Below, one piece after another: positions 21,383-30,891 of a DNA stretch of 64,000 nucleotides (position 1 is its first letter; every line of letters starts with the position of its first letter). Location: contig JAJJXM010000096.1 in the NCBI GenBank assembly GCA_024516155.1, positions 62,001 to 126,000 of the forward strand, written 5' to 3'. Source of the DNA: Pyronema omphalodes (Eukaryota; Ascomycota; Pezizomycetes; Pezizales; Pyronemataceae). Under the pieces are notes generated by a model. That model had not been told where the DNA came from. It saw only the letters and a program-made list of their open reading frames with translations, and did not search any database. The translations under genes and the position numbers were made by a program.

Positions 21383-22336
21383 TTTATTTATTTATTTATT
21401 TATTAACTCATACACGCATCCAACCGTAAGGTTATGGCGGAATCTACAGTAAATACAAAATTAAGAAACCCGGGTGTCAGGCCAGGCTCTCACTGGGTAT
21501 GCCCCAGAGCTTGTCGTTAGGGTGTGGGGTTGTAGACCCCCAAGTCTCGTTGTGCTTTTTGTTCGTCAAGCGCCGTCTGTTCCAGGAGCCCTGTACGCTC
21601 GGAGGCCACCTCGCCGGGTCGTTCCCCCATTTCCTCCACCCTTCCCCTCCCATTTTTAACCATTTTTCCGCCTTTATTTCCCCCACAAAGCAAAAACAAA
21701 ACCAAAGCAAAGTTAAACAGCCGCCGGGCCACCTACGCCCCCACTCTCCTCCCCCCTCTCAACTCCTCCGCCGGTGTCTCCTGACTCTTTGCCCTTTGAA
21801 ACACCCGGGCCCGCCCTGCCCCTCTTCTCCTCCCCTCTCTCCCCTTCTCCCTCCTTCTTCCTCAGCCTTCTCGCTGCCCCGCCCCGCCTCTCTCCCCTTC
21901 TTGTCGGTGGTGTTGTAAGTCCAAGATTGCCATTCCCAAGCACAATCTGGACGTTGATGCCTCCGCTCTTGACGACTTCTGCCCAAGTCTTCTTTGCGGA
22001 GGGGGTTGTCTGTCTGGGTTGGTGGGTATTCTTTCCCCTTCCACCATTCTTCGTTGTAGGGGTCTTGCTGGGTGTCGCTGCCGTAGGTCTCGTCTCCTGC
22101 GCTTTCATCTTTTTCTTCTGCGTAGCCTTCGCCTCCACAGTCTTCCATCCGTTCGTCTCAGCAGGGGCAGTGCTTGGGGCGTCGGGTAGAGGTGTGTCCT
22201 GAGCAGATGAACTGTCAGGGTGAGGTTCCGGTGTCGCATCGGATGACGTGATCGCGAGGAGAGGTAGGGGGGACATAGGCTTGAGGGCATCAAGCTTGTC
22301 CTGGGCGGCGGTAGTCGCATGTTTTGAGTGCATCAG

Positions 22337-24316
22337 TTATTTATTTATTTATTTATTAACTCATACACGCATCCAACCGTAAGGTTATGGCGGAATCTAC
22401 AGTAAATACAAAATTAAGAAACCCGGGTGTCAGGCCAGGCTCTCACTGGGTATGCCCCAGAGCTTGTCGTTAGGGTGTGGGGTTGTAGACCCCCAAGTCT
22501 CGCTGTGCTTTTGTTCGTCAAGCGTCGTCTGTTCCAGGAGCCCTGTACGCTCGGAGGCCACCTCGCCGGGTCGTTCCCCCATTTCCTCCACCCTTCCCCT
22601 CCCTTTTTTAACCATTTTTCCGCCTTTATTTCCTCCACAAAGCAAAAACAAAACCAAAGCAAAGTTAAACAGCCGCCGGGCCACCTACGCCCCCACTCTC
22701 CTCTCCTCTCTCAACTCCTCCGCTGGTGTCTTCTGACTCTTTGCCCTTTGAGACACCCGGGCCAGCCCTGCCCCTCTTCTCCTCCCCTCTCTCCCCTTCT
22801 CCCTCCTTCTTCCTCAGCCTTCTCGCTGCCCCGCCTCGCCTCTCTCCCCTTCTTGTCGGTGGTGTTGTCAGTCCAAGATTGCCATTCCCAAGCACAATCT
22901 GGACGTTGATGCCTCCGCTCTTGACGACTTCTGCCCAAGTCTTCTTTGCAGAGGAGGTTGTCGTTCTGGGTTGGTGGGTATTCTTTCCCCGGCCACCATT
23001 CTTTGTTGTAGGGGTCTTGCTGGGTGGCGCTGCCGTAGGTGTCGTCTCCTTTGCTTTCTGCTTCTTCCTCTGTGTAGCCTTCGCCTCCACGGTCTTCCAT
23101 CCATTCGTCTCAGCAGGGGCAGTGCTTGGGGCGTCGGGTAGAGGTGTGTCCTGAGCAGATGAACTGTCAGGGTGAGGTTCCGGTGTCGCATCGGATGACG
23201 TGATCGCGAGGAGAGGTAGGGGGGACATAGGCTTGAGGGCATCAAGCTTGTCCTGGGCGGCGGTAGTCGCATGTTTTGAGTGCATCAGGCTTCGCACCGG
23301 TGATGCCGTTCTCGGTTTGTGGTTCACCGGTCGTCTGTTTGTCGGTGAGGTGGGTTCGGTGTTCTGGTCGCTTCCCCTTCGCTTTCTCTTGCCAGGAGGG
23401 TTGCGAACAGCGTCCAGGACATCCTGAATGTCATGTTGGACGACAGAGAGCTGCATAGTCATCTCTTCCATCGCTGAGGAAGAGGCCGTGAGGTTCGGTG
23501 AGGGGGGAGCCGAAATGACTTGTTGCTGTTCGTCGATTTTCTTCGTCAGGGCGGCCACAGCAGCCTTGAGAGCTGCTGTTTCGCCCTGTGTAGAGTCGTA
23601 TGCTGCGCGCAGCTTCGCATTTTCGCCGTGCAGGTCGTTGAGTTTCGCCAGAACGGCGTCAAGCCTGTCGTTGATGTGGTCGCTTATGTCGCACATCTTC
23701 TCTTCGACTGTGTCGAAGCGGCGGTGAGTCTCTCTGTTGTCCTGGTTCACACCTAACAACGTGAGGGCACTGATCCGGGAGTGGTTCGCTGCCAATGATC
23801 TGTCCAGGCGCGCTTCATCGCGTGCTCCATATTCTTCAAGGATGAACTTGATCATTTCATGGCGCCAGATATACAGCGATCGGGTAGTTGTGTCTTGTTG
23901 CTGGTCTGTTGAAGCCGAAGGAACTGGTGATCCTGCCAAGACCACGTTCTGGAGGGGTTCTCCAGCACTGTTTCCATCAACTTCATCAACTATTCCATCT
24001 CTTCCATCAAAAGTAGGCTTAGATCCATCATGAGGAAGGTCGGCTAGAACATTGTACGCGTTTTCGGACCGTTTCGATCGTTGGGCGTTGTTCTGTCGTT
24101 GTTTTGGCGACATTTCGTGAGGTGGGGTAAGCCAAAACTCGTGAAAACTCTGATTTTGCGACAAAAGTCAACAAAAACAACGTAGAATTCCCTGAAAATT
24201 CAGAGAATAACGTAACAGAGTGCTGCGAATACGAATCCGATGAGAAAACCGGGGGTTTCGGTGCTCGTTGTTGAGAATGCAGGGGGGGGGGTCGCCGTTG
24301 CCGTGTGGTGTTCGCT
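22337..24316 (-). mobile_element. NORF element N5, complete, minus strand, (AAAT)n tail
   Basis: It has a 15-bp TSD in N4. The 5' end is CACCACACGGCAACGGCGA plus a C run (about 24285-24312), followed by leader, one ORF, the GGAAATAAAGG box (about 22626-22636), hairpin 22374-22387 and tail 22337-22356. About 1.98 kb. This is the best complete type-m1 NORF. Confidence 0.93.
22665..24113 (-). CDS. NORF protein, complete (type m1), about 482 aa
   Basis: It starts MSPKQRQNNAQRSKRSENAY at 24113 and ends GGPAAV before TAA at 22665. Order: basic N-terminus, acidic linker ending NVVLAGSPVPSAST, m1 module, coiled coil, KRKRRGSDQN, Pro/Ser/Thr linker, KTWAEVVKSGGINVQIVLGN, Arg/Gly/Glu-rich tail. The N-terminal half is nearly identical to the frame at 7453-8901, while the C-terminal version (QRKKQKAKETTPTAAPPSKT) differs from it, marking a recombination point. 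I recognise no catalytic domain. It is probably an RNA-binding protein acting in cis on its own RNA, by analogy with LINE ORF1. Confidence 0.78.
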   Translation of the reverse strand: MSPKQRQNNAQRSKRSENAYNVLADLPHDGSKPTFDGRDGIVDEVDGNSAGEPLQNVVLAGSPVPSASTDQQQDTTTRSLYIWRHEMIKFILEEYGARDEARLDRSLAANHSRISALTLLGVNQDNRETHRRFDTVEEKMCDISDHINDRLDAVLAKLNDLHGENAKLRAAYDSTQGETAALKAAVAALTKKIDEQQQVISAPPSPNLTASSSAMEEMTMQLSVVQHDIQDVLDAVRNPPGKRKRRGSDQNTEPTSPTNRRPVNHKPRTASPVRSLMHSKHATTAAQDKLDALKPMSPLPLLAITSSDATPEPHPDSSSAQDTPLPDAPSTAPAETNGWKTVEAKATQRKKQKAKETTPTAAPPSKTPTTKNGGRGKNTHQPRTTTSSAKKTWAEVVKSGGINVQIVLGNGNLGLTTPPTRRGERRGGAARRLRKKEGEGERGEEKRGRAGPGVSKGKESEDTSGGVERGEESGGVGGPAAV

Positions 24317-25346
24317 TTTTGAGTGCATCAGGCTTTGCACCGGTGATGCCGTTCTCGGTTTGTGGTTCACCGGTCGTCTGTTTGTCGGTGAGGTGGGTTC
24401 GGTGTTCTGGTCGCTTCCCCTTCGCTTTCTCTTGCCAGGAGGGTTGCGAACAGCGTCCAGGACATCCTGAATGTCATGTTGGACGACGGAGAGCTGCATA
24501 GTCATCTCTTCCATCGCTGAGGAAGAGGCCGTGAGGTTCGGTGAGGGGGGAGCCGAAATGACTTGTTGCTGTTCGTCGATTTTCTTCGTCAGGGCGGCCA
24601 CAGCAGCCTTGAGAGCTGCTGTTTCTCCCTGTGTAGAGTCGTATGCTGCGCGCAGCTTCGCATTTTCGCCGTGCAGGTCGTTGAGTTTCGCCAGAACGGC
24701 GTCAAGCCTGTCGTTGATGTGGTCGCTGATGTCGCACATCTTCTCTTCGACTGTGTCGAAGCGGCGGTGAGTCTGTCTGTTGTCCTGGTTCACACCTAAC
24801 AACGTGAGGGCACTGATCCGTGAGTGGTTCGCTGCCAATGATCTGTCCAGGCATGCTTCATCGCGTGCTCCATATTCTTCAAGGATGAACTTGATCATTT
24901 CATGGCGCCAGATATACAGCGATCGGGTAGTTGTGTCTTGTAGCTGGTCTGTTGAAGCCGAAGGAACTGGTGATCCTGCCAAGACCACGTTCTGGAGGGG
25001 TTCTCCAGCACTGTTTCCATCAACTTCATCAACTTTTCCATCTCTTCCATCGAAAGTAGGAGTAGATCCATCATGAGGAAGGTCGGCTAGAACATTGTAC
25101 GCGTTTTCGGACCGTTTCGATCGTCGGGCGTTGTTCTGTCGTTGTTTTGGCGACATTTCGTGAGGTGGGGTAAGCCAAAACTCGTGAAAACTCTGATTTT
25201 GCGACAAAAGTCAACAAAAACAACGTAGAATTCCCTGAAAATTCAGAGAATAACGTAATAGAGTGCTGCGAATCCGAATCCGATGAGAAAACCGGGGGTT
25301 TCGGTGCTCGTTGTTGAGAATGCAGGGGGGGGTCGCCGTTTTGGGC

Positions 25347-26990
25347 GCTCTTCCAGAGCGTGGTCTTGGCAAGATCACCAGTTCCTTCGGCTTCAACAAA
25401 GCAGCAACAGGCGACAACTGAGCACAGCCGGTTCAGTAACTACCGTCGCATAATGGTATCTGCAATTAAAGAGGCAGTCGCAGTTGACGACAACTATGCC
25501 ACCCTAGATCAACTGTTTATAGACAACTACGCCGAATTCACTGGAGCCAGCTTCCTGGGGATACAACCGATCCACCAGGACACACAGCGACGCTTCAATA
25601 CCCTCGATGACACCATATGCAACAACAGCGATGAGATGCGCCACAGATTCGACGTCATGATGACAAACTTCGCCATTCTGACCCGCGAAAACACGAAGCT
25701 GCGCGCAGCATACGACTCTACACAGGCAGAAACAGCAGCTCTCAAGGCTGCTGTGGACGCCCTGACGAAGAAAATCGACGAACAGCAACAAGTCATTTCG
25801 GCGCCCCCCTCACCGAACCTCACGGCCTCTTCCTCAGCGATGGAAGAGATGACTATGCAACTGTCCGTCGTCCAACATGACATTCAGGATGTCCTGGACG
25901 CTGTTCGCAACCCTCCTGGCAAGAGAAAGCGAAGGGGTAGCGACCAGAACACCGAACCCACCTCACCGACAAACAGAAGACCGGTGAACAACAAACCGAG
26001 AGTGGCATCACCGGTGCGAAGCCTGATGCACTGGAAACATGCGACTACCGCCGCCCAGGACGAGCTTGATGCTCTCAAGCCTATGTCCCCCCTACCTCTC
26101 CTCGCGATCACGTCGACCAAAGCGACACCGGAACCTCACCCTGACAGTTCATCTGTTCAGGACACACCTCTACCCGACGCCCCAAGCACTGCCCCTGCTG
26201 AGTCGAACGGATGGAAGACTGTGGAGGCGAAGGCTACACAGAGGAAGAAGCAGAAAGCGAACGAGACGACACCTACGGCAGCGCCACCCAGCAAGACCCC
26301 TACAACAAAGAATGGTGGCAGGGGAAAGAATACCCACCAACCCAGAACGACAACCTCCTCTGCAAAGAAGACTTGGGCAGAAAGTCGTCAAGAGCGGAGG
26401 CATCAACGTCTAGATTGTGCTTGGGAATGGCAATCTTGGACTTACGACACCACCGACAAGAAGGGGAGAGAGGCGAGGGGCGAGCAGCGAGAAGGCTGAG
26501 GAAGAAGGAAGAAGAAGGGGAGAGAGGGGAGGAGAAGAGGGGCAGGGCGGGCCCGGGTGTCTCAAGGGCAAAGAGTCAGGAGGACACCGGCGGAGGAGGG
26601 GAGAGAGGAGAGGAGAATGGGGGCACGGGTGGCCGGCGGCCGTTTAACTTTGCTTTGGTTTTGTTTTTGCTTTGTGGAGGAAATAAAGGCGGAAAAATTG
26701 TTAAAAATGGGAGGGGAAGGGTGGGAGGAAGGGAGGAGCCCGGCGAGGCCGCCTCTGTGGCAAGCAGGGAACGGGGAACACAGCAGACGCGCTTGGACAA
26801 GAAACCCCCCGTAGTAACAGTGGGGACAGACCCCACGACAATGCAGCGCAGGGAGGAGGAATAGGGCAGAGGGGGAGACAGGGGTTTTTGCTTTTGCGTT
26901 TCCTTTTCTTTCTTTCTTTGTATTTATCTTTCTCTTGTCATAACCTTCGGGTTGCAAATAAGTAATGAATAAACAGACAAACAAAGAAAC
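25347..26990 (+). mobile_element. NORF fragment N6, 3' part, (CAAA)n-type tail, many small indels
   Basis: It resumes at GCTCTTCCAGAGC exactly as N1 does at 10136 and is nearly identical to N1 to about 26380. After that several 1-nt indels appear (for example GCAGAAAGTCG), and from about 26836 the 3' end switches to the version seen in N10 and N13. Hairpin TAACC-TTCG-GGTTG at 26941-26954, then a degenerate ACAAAC tail. Confidence 0.82.
25360..26499 (+). pseudogene. NORF protein C-terminal part (type m2), frameshifted
   Basis: Open from VVLARSPVPSASTKQQQATT through m2, coiled coil, KRKRRGSDQN and the linker to KKTWAE. Then an extra A near 26382 shifts the frame and further indels follow. There is no start codon at the 5' side because N4 lies upstream. 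Confidence 0.78.
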
Positions 26991-26993
26991 CAA

Positions 26994-27162
26994 CGAACAA
27001 GCAACGGCGACCCCCCCCCCCCCCTGCATTCTCAACAACGAGCACCGAAACCCCCGGTTTTCTCATCAGATACGGATTCGCAGCACTCTGTTACGTTATG
27101 CTCTGAATTTTCAGGGAATTCTACGTTGTTTTTGTGTACTCTTGGCGCAAAATCAGAGTTTC
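26994..27162 (+). mobile_element. NORF 5'-end fragment N7
   Basis: It contains the NORF 5' terminus (GCAACGGCGA, C run of about 13, TGCATTCTCAACAAC) and the conserved leader (TTTCAGGGAATTCTACGTTG) and stops just before the ORF at CAAAATCAGAGTTT. Joined to Ty3 integrase sequence. Confidence 0.8.
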
Positions 27163-27422
27163 GTGACACATGACCCCGCCCATGAGACTGGCACCCTCTT
27201 AAGTGGACCTCCTACTTAAGGAGGGATACAAGACAGATTCATTCCCAAACCATGTGTTGAGAATGCTGGAAGACGGAACACAAATCTGTAAAGACATTTC
27301 ACTCGGTGACTGCTCCGTGTTGGAAAACAGATTGTATTACCGAGACTGTCTCTATGTCCCCGCACTGGACAAATCACGCCCAAAATTACTACAAGATCAC
27401 CACGACCCGCCCACCACAGGAC
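27163..27422 (+). pseudogene. Ty3/gypsy RNase H-integrase junction fragment
   Basis: The frame from about 27203 reads LKEGYKTDSFPNHVLRMLED ... LENRLYYRDCLYVPALDKSR and ends LLQDHHDPPTTG. This is the region just before and into the HHCC zinc finger of a Ty3-type integrase (YVP...LLQ.HHD motif). It is cut by the tail of N8. Since it lies 5' of a gag start on the same strand, it comes from a different copy than T-b or marks a rearrangement. CTTAAGT/ACTTAAG arms at about 27191-27214 could form a small hairpin. Confidence 0.75.
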
Positions 27423-27924
27423 GTTTATTTATTTATTTATTTATATATTCATACAGGCATCCAATCGTAAGGTTATGGCGGAATCTACCAATTAAATACA
27501 ATGTTAAGAACCTGGGGGTGATGCCAGGTCCCCACTGGGTAAGCCCCAGAGCTGCCACTGTGGGTGGGAGTGTAGTCTCCCAAGTCTCGCCGTGCAGTTT
27601 TTCATCTAGCGTTGTCAGATCCAAGGAGCCCTGTGCGCTCGGAGGCCACCTCGCCGGTTCGATCCCCCATTTCCTCCACCCTTCCCTCCTATTTTCAACC
27701 ATTTCTCCGCCTTTATTTCCTCCACAAAGCAAAAACAAAACCAAAGCAAAGTTAAACAGCCGCCGGGCCACCTGCGCCCCCACTCTCCTCTCCTCTCTCA
27801 ACTCCTCCGCGGGTGTCTCCTGACTCTTTGCCCTTTGAGACACCCGGGCCAGCCCTGCCCCTCTTCTCCTCCCCTCTCTCCCCTTCTCCCTCCTTCTTCC
27901 TCAGCCTTCTCGCAGCCCCGCCTC
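27423..27924 (-). mobile_element. NORF/LINE-C 3'-end fragment N8
   Basis: AAAT-type tail (27423-27443), hairpin 27462-27475 with one weakened pair, the GGAAATAAAGG box and the Arg/Gly-rich 3' coding part of NORF. The 3' sequence is the subtype of C-a (GGGGCTTACCCAGTGGGGAC). It is joined head to head with N9. Confidence 0.8.
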
Positions 27925-28393
27925 GCCGGGAGAAGGGGAGAGAGGGGAGGAGAAGAGGTGCAGGGCGGGCCCGGGTGTCTCAAAGGGCAAAGAGTCAGGA
28001 GACACCAGCGGAGGAGGGGAGAGAGGAGAGGAGAGTGGGGGCATGGGTGGCCCGGCGGCTGTTTAACTTTACTTTGGCTTCGTTCAGTTTTCCTTTGTGG
28101 TGGAAATAAAGGTGAGATAATGACTAAAAATGGGTGGGGAAGGGTGGAGGATAGAGGGGAACGACCCGGCGTAGTGGCCCCTGAGCGCACAGGGCTCCTG
28201 GAACTGACGACGCGAGATGGATCGAGACCCAACGAGATGAGAGACTACACTCCCAAACCCTCATAACTACTCTGGGGCTTACCCAGTGGGGACCTGGCAT
28301 CACACCCAGGTGCTTGACATTGTACTTAAATTGTAGATTCCGCCATAACCCTGAGGTTGGATGCTGTATGAATAAATAAAGAAATAAATAGAA
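27925..28393 (+). mobile_element. NORF/LINE-C 3'-end fragment N9, inverted partner of N8
   Basis: The plus-strand counterpart of N8: purine-rich coding end, box GGAAATAAAGG, C-a-like 3' end, hairpin TAACC-CTGA-GGTTG (28346-28359), AAAT tail. With N8 it forms an inverted repeat with arms of nearly 0.5 kb and tails pointing outward. Confidence 0.8.
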
Positions 28394-28649
28394 GCACGAA
28401 GGGCTTCAACCCGTAACTAAGAAATCAAAGAAGAAACAACCAGTACCGTGGCTCCGTTCCGATTGCAGGAGCTGAGCGAGGTCATCGAAAGGGAAGCAAC
28501 CGGTCCAGCGAGCCCTGTAACCCCCGAGCACCGATCCCCCCCGCAGACTCCGGATTCACCGGGACCAGCACAGATCCCCGAGGACCTAGAATCACCAATG
28601 GCCTCCCAACAGGGAACGAGTGGTATGACACCACCCTCGGTTGTGATGA

Positions 28650-30891
28650 TAACCGGTTCAGAGACTTTCGCCGCGATCTGTTTACTGCTATGCGGGACGC
28701 TATCGAAAAAGACGACAACGATAGCAGCTTGAGCGCCCTATTCTGTGAACATGAACCGCTTTTCACAGGAGCAAGCTTCCTGGGGATACAACAGATCCAC
28801 CGGGACACACAGCGACGCTTCAATACCCTCGACGACACCATACGCAACAACAGCGGTGAGATGCGCCACAGATTTGACGTCATGATGAGGAAATTCAACA
28901 TTCTGCTCGGCGAAAACAGGAAGCTGCGCGCAGCATACGACTCTACACAGGCAGAAACAGCAGCTCTCAAGGCTGCTGTGGACGCCCTGACGAAGAAAAT
29001 TGACGAACAGCAACAAGTCATTTCGGCACCCCCCTCACCGAACCTCACAGCCTCTTCCTCAGCGATGGAAGAGATGACTATGCAACTGTCCGTCGTCCAA
29101 CATGATATTCAGGATGTCCTGGATGCTGTTCGCAACCCTCCTGGCAAGAGAAAGCGAAGGGGAAGCGACCAGAACACCGAACCCACCTCACCGACAGACA
29201 GAAGACCGGTGAACCACAAACCCACAGCGGCATCACCGGTGCGAAGCCTGATGCACTCGAAACATGCGACTACCGCCGTCCAGGACAAGCTTGATGCCCT
29301 CAAGCCTATGTCCCCCCTACCTCTCCTCGCAATCACGTCGACCGAAGCGACACCGGAACCTCACCCTGTGTTAGGTACGCCACGCAGATATCGATATCTG
29401 AGGTAGGCGACACACCAAGGTTCGTCTGTTCTTTCGTCGGTACCTATCAAGGTAGGCAGGCTGTCTTCTTTGTAGCGTGGCCGGTTGGGGGGGAGAAGTG
29501 ATAGGTGGCGATGGAAGGGGTTAGGGTTGGGGGCTCTGGGTTTTCCGTGATCTCGTTCAGCACACGGACAGACAATCTTTGAGTGGTCAAGGTAAGTTGG
29601 GGTGAAAGGTAATTGATTGCGTGAAGACTAAATACAGCGTTCCTCCCCTCTCCTTTATATATCCATTAATGTCCTCCTTTTCCTCGTAACCCGAGGGGCT
29701 CATGCCCGGCAGTCCGACCCCCGGAGCTTCACATAATTCCCGTAAGTCATCACGCCCCTTTGTTTCCCATGCTAACTAACTAACTAATAATAATGATTAC
29801 AAACATATATCTGATCAATAATTGCGTATCCTTTTTCTGGTTTCTTCCTATTTCTCCTCGCCTTCCGAAACGCGCGCCGCGCTTTCCTGATCCTACGCGA
29901 GCTCTCGCGCAGCTCCGTATTCGATCCACCTTCGCGCGTCACCTTCCCGACGCTCCCTCCTCCGCTCCTTGCCGAAACTTCTTCCATCTCTTTTTCCCAG
30001 CTCGGCTGAGCTCCACCGAGCTCCACCGAGCTCCACCGAGTTCCACCGAGCTGTGTTACCTTCCTCGCCGTATCCTCCGGGGCTCCCCATAGCTCACCAA
30101 AGCTGTACCGAAGCTTCGCCGAGCTCCGTCCTGCTTCATCTCGCTTTCCTTCGTCCCACCTCGTTCCACCACTTCCCCGACGACCTTCTTGTTCCTTTTT
30201 CCTCCTTGACCCCGCGACCGTCGTGTTCCTTTCTCCTCCTTGTCCCCCGTAGTCTTCTTGTTCCTTTGCTATTCTCGTCGTCCCGTGGTAGCCAAGTACC
30301 ACACTGTGACCGTGATTCCCAACGCCCATGCGATTGCTGACGCAACCATAGCTCCTATCAACATGTCATCGTTGATTCTTGACACCCTGACAGTTCACCT
30401 GCTCAGGACACACCTCTACCCAACGCCCCAAGCACTGCCCCTGCTGAGACCAACGGATGAAAGACTGTGGAGGCGAAGGCTACACAGAGGAAGAAGCAGA
30501 GAGCGAAGAAGACGACACCTACGGCAGCGACACATAGCAAGACTCCTACAACAAAGAATGGTGGAAGGGGAAAGAACACCCACCGACCCAGACGGACAAC
30601 CCCTCCGCAAAGAAGACTTGGGCAGAGGTCGTCGAGAGCGGAGGCATCAATGTCCAGATTGTGCTGGGCAATGGCAATCTTGGACTTCCAACACCACCGA
30701 CAAGAAAGGGGGAGAGGCGAGGCGGGGCAGCGAGAAGGCTGATGAAGAAGGGAGGAGAAGGGGAGAGAGGGGAGGAGAAGAGGGGCAGGGCGGGCCCGGG
30801 TGTCTCAAAGGGCAAAGAGTCAGAAGACGCCAGCAGAGGAGTTGAGAGAGGAGAGGAGAGTGGGGGCATGGGTGGCCTGGCGGCTGTTTGA
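28650..30891 (+). pseudogene. NORF protein of N10 (type m3), truncated and interrupted
   Basis: The first part (28650-29368) starts in module m3 (AMRDAIEKDDNDSSLSALFC) and covers the coiled coil, KRKRRGSDQN and linker. After the LTR the frame resumes at 30385, has a TGG to TGA stop at the conserved NGWKTVEAK motif (about 30459) and further frame changes. It ends near 30891 with the usual GLAAV-type terminus. Confidence 0.78.
29369..30384 (-). repeat. solo Ty3 LTR, minus orientation (about 1.02 kb)
   Basis: On the minus strand it runs from TGTCATTG ... on the plus-strand right side inverted, to ...TACCTAACA; that is, it has TG/CA ends matching the T-c LTR (59493-60503). It is flanked by the 5-bp TSD CCCTG (29364-29368 and 30385-30389). 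TATA-like TATATAAAGG is on the minus strand near 29652-29662, a perfect palindrome CAGATATCGATATCTG near 29385-29401, and a 10-bp GAGCTCGGTG repeat block near 30000-30050. Formed by LTR-LTR recombination after insertion into N10. Confidence 0.93.

Larger units (their letters stand above)
21713..25156 (-). pseudogene. NORF protein of N4 (type m1), split by N5 (25156-24317 and 22336-21713)
   Basis: The two pieces join at LMHSK. The first has the MSPKQRQ start, module m1 and coiled coil; the second runs from HATTAAQDKLDALKP through QKKKMKAQETRPTAATPSKT and KTWAEVVKSGGINV to GGPAAV. Removing N5 and one TSD copy restores an uninterrupted frame, so N5 is the disrupting event. The second piece is the same version of the C-terminal half that is found in N2. 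Confidence 0.82.
21383..25346 (-). mobile_element. NORF element N4, minus strand, split by N5; (AAAT)n tail
   Basis: The 5' part is 24317-25346 and the 3' part 21383-22336, interrupted by N5 between TSDs TTTTGAGTGCATCAG (22322-22336 and 24317-24331). The right junction (GGGCGCTCTTCCAGAGC at 25343-25359) is identical to the right junction of N2 in N1. The left junction (AAGAAGGGGAGA then TTTATTTA) is different from that of N2, so the two flanks of N4 do not form a TSD. Hairpin at 21421-21434. Confidence 0.88.
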
